Of a stretch of 64,000 nucleotides of DNA, positions 1 to 7,900 are shown piece by piece. The DNA comes from Candidatus Binatia bacterium. GTDB lineage: Bacteria > Desulfobacterota > Binatia > UBA1149 > CAITLU01. A model generated the notes under the pieces. The model worked only from the letters and a program-made list of their open reading frames with translations. It was not told where the DNA came from and made no database searches. A program made the position numbers and the translations under genes. The stretch is taken from positions 1 to 64,000 of the forward strand of contig DASXOZ010000033.1 in assembly GCA_036493895.1 (NCBI GenBank), written 5' to 3'. Every line of letters begins with the position of its first letter. Positions within the stretch are counted from its first letter, which is position 1.

Positions 1-2
1 GC

Positions 3-836
3 GAACTAGTGATGGGGAAGTTCCTACACCACGTCGAAGCTCTTCAAGAACAACTCGAAGCGCTGGGCTACGACGTTTCGATGCGCACGCACTTTCTTAC
101 CTCCTTCGGTCTCCCTCAGTTCCGCGAGCGAGCGGTGGTGGTGGCTGTCGAGCGCCCGCTCGTCCTCCGAACTTTGGAAGATCTTTGGGAAGCACACGCC
201 GTCAAGGCGGAGGCGCTCACCGTTCGCCGGGCCATCGGACACCTCCGTCCGATTGAAGCTGGAAGGAGATGCCCGGACGACCCGGCACACACGTGCACCC
301 ATTCCGATGGTGTTCAGCTCCGACGACTCTTGGCGACTCCCGCTGACGGCGGGTCGTGGTTCGATTGGACACGTCATCCCGACTCCAACGAACTCCTGAT
401 TCCGTCGATGCAACGGTCGATCGAGGCAGGTACCCTCAATCACTTCTGCGACGTGTACGGGAGGATGGCGTGGGACAAGCCGGCACCAACCATCAAGCGC
501 GAGTGCTCCCACATTGGGAACGGTCGCTATGCTCACCCCGAACAACACAGGCTGTGTTCAGTGCGAGAAATGGCGATCTTGCAGGGATTCCCCAACCACT
601 ATCGCTTCGTCGGCAGGAGCCGAAAGAACCTGTACAGGATGGTCGGTGACGCGGTCCCGCCGCTGGTGAGCTTTCAACTCGCGCACGTCGCAAACTGGAT
701 TTTGACCGGTGAGCGTCCGGCACTCGCAGACTTGGTGCTGCCCGATACGCACCTCCGGCCGGGCGACATTGTGCGGAAGCCAATGGTCTCATTGAAGCCA
801 TCGCACGTTCCGTCGGCCCAAATCTCCCTGTTCTGA
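3..836 (+). CDS. C5-cytosine DNA methyltransferase, C-terminal part (5' end outside window)
   Basis: The frame is open to the window edge, so motifs I-VI (SAM binding and the PCQ cysteine loop) lie upstream and cannot be checked. What remains has the later landmarks of the family: a motif VIII region (GLPQFRERAVVVA), a target-recognition stretch, then the SVREMAILQGFP and MVGDAVPPLVSFQLA segments typical of motifs IX-X. It should add a methyl group to C5 of cytosine at a specific site. It converges on the endonuclease gene with only three bases between the two stop codons, which supports membership of the same restriction-modification system. A second complete C5 methyltransferase sits at 2373-3518. 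Confidence 0.85.
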   Translation, partial: ELVMGKFLHHVEALQEQLEALGYDVSMRTHFLTSFGLPQFRERAVVVAVERPLVLRTLEDLWEAHAVKAEALTVRRAIGHLRPIEAGRRCPDDPAHTCTHSDGVQLRRLLATPADGGSWFDWTRHPDSNELLIPSMQRSIEAGTLNHFCDVYGRMAWDKPAPTIKRECSHIGNGRYAHPEQHRLCSVREMAILQGFPNHYRFVGRSRKNLYRMVGDAVPPLVSFQLAHVANWILTGERPALADLVLPDTHLRPGDIVRKPMVSLKPSHVPSAQISLF

Positions 837-839
837 CGC

Positions 840-1622
840 TTATTCTTCGTCGCTCTTGCCAGGGACGACCAGCCGCGGGATGTGCCATTCGCCGTGAATG
901 ATGCAGCGATCGATGCGAAGGTTAAATACACGAACCTTCTCCACGCTTCCGTCGAGGAGCACGCGGAAGGCTACTCCGCCGTGATCGCCCACGTCCGCTC
1001 CGCTGCTTCCCGCCTTGTTCTTCCCCGGGAACGCGCCGTCAGGTAGCGACGATACTAGGCGAAGTACGGGGAGAGGCACCTCAACTAACTCATAGCGGTA
1101 GCCATTGCCGGGCACGTCGAATGCGCGGAGAACGAGCATGCGCTCGTACTGAGCGAGGTGCGTTCCGATCCTCTGTCGAGCTTCCGCCGTCAGCTCCTCA
1201 GACGTAGAAAAGTCCCGAATCCAACGTGCTTCCATTAACTTCTGCACGTAGACCGAAGCTGCTTTTATGCCCTTATCCGCCTGCGTCTTCAGAGAGAAAC
1301 TCGTTCCATTGATGTTCAAGTCTTCAGCGGGGAACGTGGGGTTCGCATTGAGAGTAACGCGATGACCGACCGCTTCGCACCCGTACTTCAGAATGTACTC
1401 GAAAGTTTTCTTGTTGAGCTTTTCCTCATGCGTAGCGTGGTGGAGCAGGAGCTGGGATCCAAGCGCGGACCCTAAGCTAGGTGTGAGGAAATCGCTTGAC
1501 GGGTTTAAAGTGGAGCGCACTTCGGTCGCAAGTGCTTCGGCCATCCTGACGAGAATGCGGAGTCGAACCGGATCAAGCCGGCCAGCCAAAGCGGCGAACG
1601 CTTTGTGATCCTCCTGACTCAC
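840..1622 (-). CDS. type II restriction endonuclease, SmaI-like PD-(D/E)xK fold
   Basis: A 260-residue protein with a GTG start that overlaps the stop of the controller gene (GTGA), as R genes commonly do with C genes. A plausible PD-(D/E)xK core is AED at residues 99-101 followed by SLKT at 110-113. Surrounding blocks (HHATHEEKLNKKTFEY, QYERMLVLRAF, YELVEVP) match the order of landmarks I remember from SmaI, which has similar length. It should cut unmethylated target DNA. The recognition site cannot be read from sequence. Position next to C, vsr and two C5 methyltransferases makes the endonuclease role likely; the SmaI resemblance is from memory and unverified. Confidence 0.7.
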   Translation of the reverse strand: MSQEDHKAFAALAGRLDPVRLRILVRMAEALATEVRSTLNPSSDFLTPSLGSALGSQLLLHHATHEEKLNKKTFEYILKYGCEAVGHRVTLNANPTFPAEDLNINGTSFSLKTQADKGIKAASVYVQKLMEARWIRDFSTSEELTAEARQRIGTHLAQYERMLVLRAFDVPGNGYRYELVEVPLPVLRLVSSLPDGAFPGKNKAGSSGADVGDHGGVAFRVLLDGSVEKVRVFNLRIDRCIIHGEWHIPRLVVPGKSDEE

Positions 1623-1864
1623 CGTTTGCTCTTCGCAACGGCCTTCTCCGCGTCGGAGAGTATTTCGGTGAGAGTGGCGCCGAGTGCTTTAGCGATGCGG
1701 TCCATGTTGGTGAGCGTCACATTTCTCTCACCGCGCTCGACCGATCCTACGTAAGTTCGATGAAGGCCACATCGTTCCGCGAATGTCTCCTGGCTCAGCC
1801 CCAGAGACTGACGACGGTCCCGAACAATCTGGCCTAGTGCGCGTTGTATTGCGGGAAAATTCAC
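1619..1864 (-). CDS. restriction-modification controller (C) protein, XRE-type HTH
   Basis: An 81-residue helix-turn-helix protein, the typical size of C proteins. The HTH spans about residues 10-65: RDRRQSLGLSQETFAERCG, then the recognition helix HRTYVGSVERGERN. The start is GTG. C proteins bind upstream boxes as dimers and delay endonuclease expression until methylation is established. Here the gene overlaps the endonuclease start by four bases (GTGA), and a C-box-like operator lies 22 bp upstream of its start. That arrangement matches PvuII/BamHI-type circuits. Confidence 0.85.
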   Translation of the reverse strand: MNFPAIQRALGQIVRDRRQSLGLSQETFAERCGLHRTYVGSVERGERNVTLTNMDRIAKALGATLTEILSDAEKAVAKSKR

Positions 1865-1886
1865 GCAACTCAGCTATCCGTATGAT

Positions 1887-1912
1887 GACTTTGCGTCTAC
1901 AGACTATGGGTA
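1887..1912 (-). promoter_or_regulatory. C-box operator pair upstream of the C-R genes
   Basis: Read on the minus strand, ACCCATAGTC, then TGTA, then GACGCAAAGTC. This resembles the paired C-boxes of PvuII/Esp1396I-type systems (CATAGTC, a short spacer, then GAC...AGTC). The proximal edge is 22 bp from the GTG of the C gene and lies between vsr and C, so C-R probably has its own autoregulated promoter separate from the upstream operon. Confidence 0.65.
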
Positions 1913-1959
1913 GCGTAATAGCTCAGGCGCGAGTCGAGGGCGCCGAGTGGCCGTTGCCG

Positions 1960-2376
1960 TCAACGGGCTCGCACGAATCTCCGAAGTTGGTTGGCGACAC
2001 GTGCTGTCGTACTAAGCTCGCACTGCCAGACAACCAGCACCCGAAACCCTCTGTTCTGTAGGGAAGCGAGCACCCGCAAATCCCTCTGCCGGTTGAGGCG
2101 CAGTTTCCTATTCCAGTAAGCCTTGTTGGACTTAGGCCGCGTGGCTCTTGGGCAGCCGTCATGCGCGTGCCAGAAGCAGCCGTGGACGAAGATCGCCCAG
2201 CCTCGAGCGGCATTGGCTAGATCGGGAGAACCGGGGAGTTTTCGGTTGTTCAGTCGATAGCGCGCTCCGAGGCTGCTCACCAAGGAGCGGACTACTCTCT
2301 CCGGGCCAGTGTTGCGGCTACGAACTGCAGCCATTCTGCGGGAGATAGTTTCTGGGGATTGCGTTCTTCTACTCAC
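1960..2376 (-). CDS. vsr: very-short-patch mismatch endonuclease Vsr
   Basis: Vsr nicks next to T in T:G mismatches that arise when 5-methylcytosine deaminates. The GTG start at 2376 is chosen because it overlaps the upstream methyltransferase stop (GTGA) and gives 138 residues, the family length; the longer frame upstream is inside that gene. Diagnostic blocks are present: MAAVRSRNTGPE near the N terminus, FVHGCFWHAHDGC with the zinc-ligand/active-site His and Cys residues, a SNKAYWNRK block and VLVVWQCEL near the end (usually WEC). Co-occurrence with C5 methyltransferases is the expected context. Confidence 0.92.
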   Translation of the reverse strand: MSRRTQSPETISRRMAAVRSRNTGPERVVRSLVSSLGARYRLNNRKLPGSPDLANAARGWAIFVHGCFWHAHDGCPRATRPKSNKAYWNRKLRLNRQRDLRVLASLQNRGFRVLVVWQCELSTTARVANQLRRFVRAR

Positions 2377-3518
2377 TTTCCTTTTCGGATGGCGCGCCGA
2401 ATTTCGGTGGCGACAGCATGAGCGAGCAGGGGCGGCACAGAGTTGCCGATCTGCATAAACCCATGCCACTTGGTATCGTGGAACACGAAGGAGTCAGGAA
2501 ATGAGTGAAGCCTTGCGGCTTCACGAAGACATATGCAGCGGGGAAGATCTGGGTGAATCGGGCGTGGCGCCATGAACCGACCGTTCTCGAATCCGGTCCC
2601 GGCGCGAAGTGTCGGTGCGACCCCGGACGATTTCAACCGTATGAAGCGACTAACTTTGTCTGCATCGCCCGCTTCAACACGACCGAACCTTCGAACTGTT
2701 TTGGCCGAGTGCTCAGTCCTCGCGAAGCCAGTAATGACTCCGTTGGATTTCCCAACTCTGATCGCTCTCAGTCGGCGGACATACGGATTGGGTTTTCTGA
2801 GCTTGCCACTATAGCCATCCCCATCCACGAGTTTGGACTTCTCCACTCGCTTTAGATCTGCGATCGCCATCGCTACCGACACGTGCTGGCTCCGGATCTT
2901 AGGGTACTTGGGCGGAACTTCACCCACGCGATAGCCGAGAATGAACACGCGCTTTCGCCGTTGTGGAACCCCGAAGTCTGCCGCGTTTAACAGTCGTATG
3001 GGTTCCACGATCGCGTAGCCCTCGGCTTTTACGGCCAGCTTAAAGCTCGAGATCAATCGGCGATACTTTTTTTGCAGAAGCCCCGCCACATTCTCCATAA
3101 CGAAGTATCGCGGGCGCAACTCGCCTACGATGCGCGCGAACTCTAGAACTAGTTGGTTCCGCGGGTCCCCTTTGCGTCGCTTACCTCCAACCGAGAATCC
3201 TTGACATGGGGGTCCTCCGACAACGAGAGAGATCGATTTCCCAGCCAACTTTGCTTTTCTTCGGATCTTTCCGCCGGTGAGGTCCTCAAGATCGGCACAG
3301 ATTGAGACGGAATCAGGAAAATTGCGTTCGTGAATCTCTGCGGCGATCTCGCTCGAATCTACGCCGGCGGCCAACTGAAACCCCGCGTGTTGAAACCCTA
3401 ACGACATTCCGCCGGCCCCGCAGAACAGATCTACGAAGACATCGCGAGCCGTTCCGGGTGAGCGCGGGGTTCGAGACGCACGTTGTGAGCGACGAGTAGC
3501 AACAGCCGCTTTGGTCAC
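2373..3518 (-). CDS. C5-cytosine DNA methyltransferase (complete)
   Basis: A 381-residue enzyme with the full C5 methyltransferase set: motif I DLFCGAGGMSLGF (about 30-42), motif IV GGPPCQGFS with catalytic Cys105, motif VI ENV (142-144), motif VIII QRRKR, a target-recognition region from about 230 to 310, and IQIGNSVPPLLAHAVA as motif X. The start is GTG and overlaps the upstream gene's stop (GTGA); the stop overlaps vsr in the same way. With the partial methyltransferase at the window start, the island has two C5 enzymes. They may serve the two strands of an asymmetric site, or one may be specific to the GHKL module. Confidence 0.95.
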   Translation of the reverse strand: MTKAAVATRRSQRASRTPRSPGTARDVFVDLFCGAGGMSLGFQHAGFQLAAGVDSSEIAAEIHERNFPDSVSICADLEDLTGGKIRRKAKLAGKSISLVVGGPPCQGFSVGGKRRKGDPRNQLVLEFARIVGELRPRYFVMENVAGLLQKKYRRLISSFKLAVKAEGYAIVEPIRLLNAADFGVPQRRKRVFILGYRVGEVPPKYPKIRSQHVSVAMAIADLKRVEKSKLVDGDGYSGKLRKPNPYVRRLRAIRVGKSNGVITGFARTEHSAKTVRRFGRVEAGDADKVSRFIRLKSSGVAPTLRAGTGFENGRFMAPRPIHPDLPRCICLREAARLHSFPDSFVFHDTKWHGFMQIGNSVPPLLAHAVATEIRRAIRKGK

Positions 3519-4477
3519 AGATCGACCTCGGCCAGCAAAGGATAGTACTGATACAAATTGGCGTACGCTCGAATCTGTTCGGCATCGAGCGGGAACGAAG
3601 GGCGAGGTGTTCGGCTCGGGAGGCAGAGATCCAGCGCCGCACGCTCTTTTGGCGTTAGAGGGGGAACGGCTATCGGGAATAGGGTCTCGCCCGTCAGAAA
3701 ATGAAATTCCGACTGCAAGGGAGCGCTATCGAGCGTCGCTCTGTCCTTCGCGTCGACTAGAGCAAGCCCCAACGTCACCATGGGCGCTCCGTCTTTGTAG
3801 TAGAACGAAAATAGAGGATAGCACGCCAACCCTTCGGCTGCGGCCCTACCGTTCTGAATGAGCAAATCCTTGCAGAACATCCAGAGTAGGTGCACGAGCA
3901 AGTAAGGGAAGAGGTCGGCGATGTCCGACGTCGCACCGTACCGCTTGGCGATCTTTGATCTGTTTCGCCAAACCGAACGTGCCGGCTCGCCGAACGTTTT
4001 TACCAAGCTCGCAGTTTTCTCCTCCGATCCAGCGGCCTGTCCCCACGGTGGCCTCGCGTCGTAAGTCACCATCAGAACACTCCCGGAGACGAGATTGCCC
4101 GCCAGAAACGAAACGTCGCCGAGTGAGTCGAGCTCTGGCTGGAAGTCGTAGTCCAGCCAGACAATCGTGGCGTTCTTCCATTTCAGCTTGGGCAAGACTT
4201 CGGACGAGTCGCCTTCAACAACCCTGACGCAGCGGAAAGGCCGATTGAATACCGCGCGGCGATAGCCTTCCGAGCGCTCGATGGATGTCAACGACGTCAA
4301 ACGCAGTCGGCGGTGCGCGTAGAGGAAATCGGAGAACCACATCGACCCAAAGCCGACGTAGCCATACTTCTTCGAGGAGAACCGCCCAATCACGTGAGAG
4401 AGCGCCTCGAAAATCATCTTTCGCTGCGTCCTCTTGTTGGGCCGGACGGCGTAGTTGATCTTCTCGTAAGATTGCAT
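3515..4477 (-). CDS. SAM-dependent methyltransferase-like protein of a defence island
   Basis: A 320-residue protein of unclear function. Its N-terminal half reads as a Rossmann-type methyltransferase: VGFGSMWFSDF resembles a glycine-rich motif I, TSIERSEGY fits the acidic end of strand 2, and ATIVWLDYDF fits strand 4. The C-terminal half has no motif I recognise. It lies 5 bp after the GHKL ATPase stop and overlaps the start of the C5 methyltransferase (GTGA), so the three are probably made together. It could modify DNA, RNA, a small molecule or protein, or be an inactive SAM sensor. Confidence 0.55.
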   Translation of the reverse strand: MQSYEKINYAVRPNKRTQRKMIFEALSHVIGRFSSKKYGYVGFGSMWFSDFLYAHRRLRLTSLTSIERSEGYRRAVFNRPFRCVRVVEGDSSEVLPKLKWKNATIVWLDYDFQPELDSLGDVSFLAGNLVSGSVLMVTYDARPPWGQAAGSEEKTASLVKTFGEPARSVWRNRSKIAKRYGATSDIADLFPYLLVHLLWMFCKDLLIQNGRAAAEGLACYPLFSFYYKDGAPMVTLGLALVDAKDRATLDSAPLQSEFHFLTGETLFPIAVPPLTPKERAALDLCLPSRTPRPSFPLDAEQIRAYANLYQYYPLLAEVDL

Positions 4478-4482
4478 TCGCG

Positions 4483-5892
4483 TCAGTCGACGTTGTTTGA
4501 GTAGTAGTAGTCGAACGTCTTACTGCCTACCTGTGTCGCTGACATAGTCGACTTGCCGAGGGCGGCGGCGACTTTTGCAACTTCGCGTTTCGGCTTTTGG
4601 TAGATGATGTTGACCCACGTCTGGCTGGCGCGTGGAACTTGAGGGGTTTTCATGGATTGGGTGACAGAGACCTCCGCCGGCTTGACAGGGCCAGCCGCGC
4701 GCTCGAACTCCTTTGCCTTCTCCGGGTTCGCTTTTCTCGCTCGCGAGTATCGAATGTAATCCCGCGATGCCTCCTGCATCTTCGCTCGAGCTCGTCTGTA
4801 GATGACGCTGTCTACATCCACATCGTTCTTCGTTGTTGTCCAAGGAACTACATACGGCTCATCGGAACGGAAGGAGACAATCCCGATGAAACCATTGTAC
4901 TGAGGATGCCACTGCGGAAACGCTGCCATTCCCCAGCCAGTTCGATCGGACTTGTCCGCGGCGAGGACAACGCGGTTGTTGCAGAGCACGTACCATCCCC
5001 AAGCCGAAGCGTCTTCATCATCATCGGAATCCGGGCGCGTATTGTCCGCGGCGCTCGCAGCTCCGGCCCAGAGTTCGACATCAACGTCGACTTTCTTCGA
5101 TCGCGGTGACGGGCTCGCGACTGACTCTTTCCACTTTTTGTGCGACGGCTGAAAGAGCTTGCTTTTGAGGAAGGTGATGTCGATCGGACGAACGCTTTCC
5201 GACTGAATTACGATTCGAAGGCCTTGGTTCAAAAACGCTGCGTAGGTTCGTGCAGTGGCACTGATCAGGCGGTGCTTGAACGCATCATTCTCGAATTCGT
5301 GTGCGACACCTGGATTTAGGTGAGTTACCTCGATCGTCGTTCCCGCCTTCGAACTCCCAGTCTTGGCGGGAGTGAGCTCGAGGTCCCACGTTTCCTCAGT
5401 GGCCCAGTCGTCCACGTCAACATTCATGGAGAATGAATCGGAATCAGTGGCCGACTTAATTCCAATGATGCGTCCTAACTTGAATAGTGCACGCTTCATT
5501 CCAATGCCGTAGATGCCGATTCCCTCCTCCGTATCGGCGTTCGTGTGCTTTCGAGGATCGCGACCGAAGTGAAATGCGTACTCGCAAGCGATATCGACAG
5601 GTATCCCGCCGCAGTTGTCGTGAATGCGGAAGTGAGTTTTGGAGAACGATATGGTGATCTTGTAGCCCTTGTAGCGGCTGCTCCCTGAACTAAGGGGGTG
5701 GGGCTTAGGCGCTTTGGAACGTCGTTGAGGGGAGGGATCGACGGCGCGAGTTGCACCGTCGACGCAGTTATCGATCAGATCGAGCACGCATGCGACGAGC
5801 GATATGTCGCGGGTGATCATGTCGATGAAGAATCGCTTATGTGGAGTCGCTTGGACCGTTCGGACCTGAGGTTTGGCAGAACTCGTCATCAC
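4483..5892 (-). CDS. GHKL (HSP90/MORC-like) ATPase of a restriction-type island
   Basis: A 469-residue GHKL ATPase. The N box is LDLIDNCVDGA (about 37-47), the G1 box is HDNCGGI (91-97) and the G2/lid is GIGIYGIGMK (124-133). The middle (about 190-370) looks like an S5/transducer region and the C terminus is basic, without a MutL endonuclease motif. Such ATPases work as nucleotide-gated clamps. MORC/MutL-like members in restriction operons were described by Iyer, Abhiman and Aravind (2008). The frame allows GTG 5892 or ATG 5889; a GGGAGG-like ribosome site sits just upstream. It is the first gene of the minus-strand run. Confidence 0.85.
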   Translation of the reverse strand: MMTSSAKPQVRTVQATPHKRFFIDMITRDISLVACVLDLIDNCVDGATRAVDPSPQRRSKAPKPHPLSSGSSRYKGYKITISFSKTHFRIHDNCGGIPVDIACEYAFHFGRDPRKHTNADTEEGIGIYGIGMKRALFKLGRIIGIKSATDSDSFSMNVDVDDWATEETWDLELTPAKTGSSKAGTTIEVTHLNPGVAHEFENDAFKHRLISATARTYAAFLNQGLRIVIQSESVRPIDITFLKSKLFQPSHKKWKESVASPSPRSKKVDVDVELWAGAASAADNTRPDSDDDEDASAWGWYVLCNNRVVLAADKSDRTGWGMAAFPQWHPQYNGFIGIVSFRSDEPYVVPWTTTKNDVDVDSVIYRRARAKMQEASRDYIRYSRARKANPEKAKEFERAAGPVKPAEVSVTQSMKTPQVPRASQTWVNIIYQKPKREVAKVAAALGKSTMSATQVGSKTFDYYYSNNVD

Positions 5893-6223
5893 CCCTCCCT
5901 CGGCCCTTACCGCAACATAAGCAAGACGGGCCGGTTCATTTGGAGGCGTTTGTCGAGGAGCGCCGCAGATAGGTCAAATCCGCCGTACTTTCGCGGACTT
6001 CAACGACACGGAGCCTAGGTCCGACTCAACCCGACAGCAGGTGGGCGATTCCTCGCTGTCCGGCGGCAGGGTTAGCGCGTCATCGCCTGGCAGGCGGGGC
6101 GCAGACCTCGAAGCCTCAGTTCAGATCTTTGGTACTTGTCCGCGGCGCGCCAGCTCGGCTTGGATCAGTTCACGGGCGACTGCTGTGCTGCAATCGTCCG
6201 ACGCTGGTCACGCTCTCCCCCTG
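5893..6223. other. gene-free stretch between defence island and insertion sequence
   Basis: No convincing gene in either strand. It must hold the promoter for the minus-strand GHKL operon. The right part abuts the left inverted repeat of the IS3 element. I see no clear remnant of another gene. Confidence 0.5.
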
Positions 6224-6245
6224 TGTCAGGGAAGTTGCCGCCTGA
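6224..6245 (+). repeat. left terminal inverted repeat of the IS3 element
   Basis: TGTCA, then GGGA, then AGTTGCCGCCTGA. It pairs with 7863-7884 with mismatches only in the central four bases. Confidence 0.8.
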
Positions 6246-6308
6246 TCTGATCCGCCGGAACGGCCGGATCATTTACAAACAGGATCGGGGCGGAAACGAG
6301 CATCGAGT

Positions 6309-6805
6309 TTGAAATACTCCGAGAAGTTCCGATCGAAAATGGTGGGCAGAATGACGACGCCGGCGGCCGGAGTGCGAATGCACTCTCGGCCGAAGTCGGA
6401 GTGGCGCAAGGGACGCTGTCGCGCTGGCTGCGTGACGCGAGTAGCGTCGGTGGCATGAAGTCCAAGCCCTCGCCGTCGGCCAAGCCGCATTCAAAGCAAC
6501 GCAGCCCGCAAGACAAGCTGCGTCTTATCATCGAGGCTGCGGCTCTCAGTGGCGACGAGCTCGGCGAGTTCCTGCGCCGCGAAGGGATCCACGAAGCCGA
6601 CCTTACGCGGTGGCGCGAGAGCTCGCTCGAAGGGCTGTCCGGCAAGGTTACGGTTGCAGCGACTGCGAACGCTACCGACAAGCGCGTGCGCGATCTCGAG
6701 AAGGAGCTGCGTCGCAAGGACAAGGCCCTGGCAGAAACTGCGGCGCTACTGGTGCTCCAAAAAAAAGTCCGCGCGATCTGGGGGGACGGGGGCGACGACA
6801 CGTGA
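6309..6805 (+). pseudogene. IS3-type transposase OrfA, frameshifted near the N terminus
   Basis: From a TTG at 6309 the frame reads KYSEKFRSKMVGRMTTPAAG, the usual OrfA opening. Near 6370 homology jumps to another frame (RSANALSAEVGVAQGTLSRW), the HTH of OrfA, and continues to the stop at 6803-6805. One base lost or two gained would explain this. The C-terminal part has the expected coiled-coil/leucine region (RVRDLEKELRRKDKALAET). A downstream GTG at 6401 could start a truncated product. Confidence 0.75.
6759..6767 (+). other. A8G slippery heptamer region for programmed -1 frameshifting
   Basis: Eight A residues followed by G near the end of orfA, just after the LLVLQ codons. IS3 elements make OrfAB by a -1 shift at A6G-type sites, and here the -1 frame is open into orfB. 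The site is preserved although the element is otherwise broken. Confidence 0.6.
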
Positions 6806-7855
6806 GCGCGGATCGCGAGGACGTCATGGTGATCGTCGCAGAGGCCGTGGGCGATGGCGCGCGGCAGCGTCGTGCATGCGAGATCGTTTGTCTGGACGTG
6901 CGAACCTATCAGCGCTGGTCTGTTCAAGGACCGGGCGGAGACCGCCGCATGGGACCGAAGACAGAGCCTGCCAACAAGCTGAATGCGCTCGAGCGTCAGA
7001 GAATCATCGAGGTGGCCACGAGCATGCAGTTTCGCGACATGTCGCCGAAGCAGATCGTGCCGCACCTGGCCGACTTCGGCGAGTACTTTGGCAGCGAGTC
7101 GAGTTTCTACCGCGTGCTGCGCGACTTCGGTGCGATGGCGCATCGGTCGCCGGCCAGGCGACCGACTGCGACTGCGCCGCGCGAGCACGCCGCCACCGGA
7201 CCAGGGCAGGTGTGGAGCTGGGACATCACGTACCTGCGCAGCGCGGTGCGCGGCGCATTCCACTACCTGTACCTGATCGAAGACGTATGGAGCCGCAAGA
7301 TCGTCGGCTGGGCTGTGCACGACGAGGAGGACATGGAACATGCAGCCGCGCTGATCACCGCGGCGACGGCGTCAATGCGGGTCGATGCCAGGAACCTCGT
7401 GCTGCATTCGGACAACGGCGGGCCGATGAAGGGCTCGACGATGCTGGCGACGCTGCAGCGGCTCGGGATCGTGGCGTCATTCAGCAGACCGAAGCGTGAG
7501 CGACGACAATCCGTATTCCGAATCGCTGTTTCGGACGCTCAAGTACCGGCCCGAGTACCCGCAGAGGCCATTCGCTTCGATCGACGAAGCGCGTGCCTGG
7601 GTGATCTGGTTCGTCGGCTGGTACAACGACGAGCACCTGCACAGCGCGATCGGCTTCGTCACCCCGGCGCAGCGTCACGCCGGCGACGACGTATCGATCC
7701 TCGAACGCCGCACAGCGGTCTACGAGAAGGCACGTCGGCGTCACCCTGGGCGATGGAGCGGTGAAGTGCGAAACTGGGAGCGGGTTACGGTGGTGAAGCT
7801 CAATCCACGGGACGCGCCCGTGGCGACGAATCCGGTTCAGGACATGGCGGCGTAA
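6802..7855 (+). pseudogene. IS3-type transposase OrfB (DDE), frameshifted
   Basis: OrfB starts at GTG 6802, overlapping the OrfA stop (GTGA). It carries the DDE core: WSWDIT (first Asp), LHSDNGGPMKG (second Asp), then NPYSESLFR (Glu). An extra A at about 7492 breaks the frame between the second Asp and the Glu, right after FSRP, and the protein resumes in the +1 frame as SVSDDNPYSE to 7855. Without recoding the product lacks the catalytic Glu. The C-terminal block WYNDEHLHSAIGFVTPAQRH is otherwise intact, so the insertion looks recent. Confidence 0.88.
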
Positions 7856-7862
7856 TTCGAAC

Positions 7863-7884
7863 TCAGGCGGCAACTACTTTGACA
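7863..7884 (-). repeat. right terminal inverted repeat of the IS3 element
   Basis: TCAGGCGGCAACT, then ACTT, then TGACA. It is the inverse of the left end at 6224-6245. Confidence 0.8.
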
Positions 7885-7900
7885 CCGACCGCTCGCCAGT

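Larger units (their letters stand above)
6224..7884 (+). mobile_element. IS3-family insertion sequence, about 1.66 kb, degenerate
   Basis: Imperfect terminal inverted repeats bound an orfA-orfB pair of IS3 type. Both ends read TGTCA, four variable bases, then AGTTGCCGCCTGA (left as written, right as reverse complement). The flanks (..cccctg and ccgacc..) show no target duplication. Both reading frames carry frameshifts, so this copy is probably immobile. It separates the defence island from chromosomal genes and ends 17 bp from the stop of the neighbouring methyltransferase gene. Confidence 0.85.

Noticed and set aside
1-836. Treating GTG 9 as the true start of the first methyltransferase
   Set aside because: The frame is open to the edge and all early C5 motifs are missing, so the gene is cut by the window.
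6213-7894. Target-site duplication of the IS3 element
   Set aside because: The bases flanking 6224 and 7884 share no 3-5-bp repeat.
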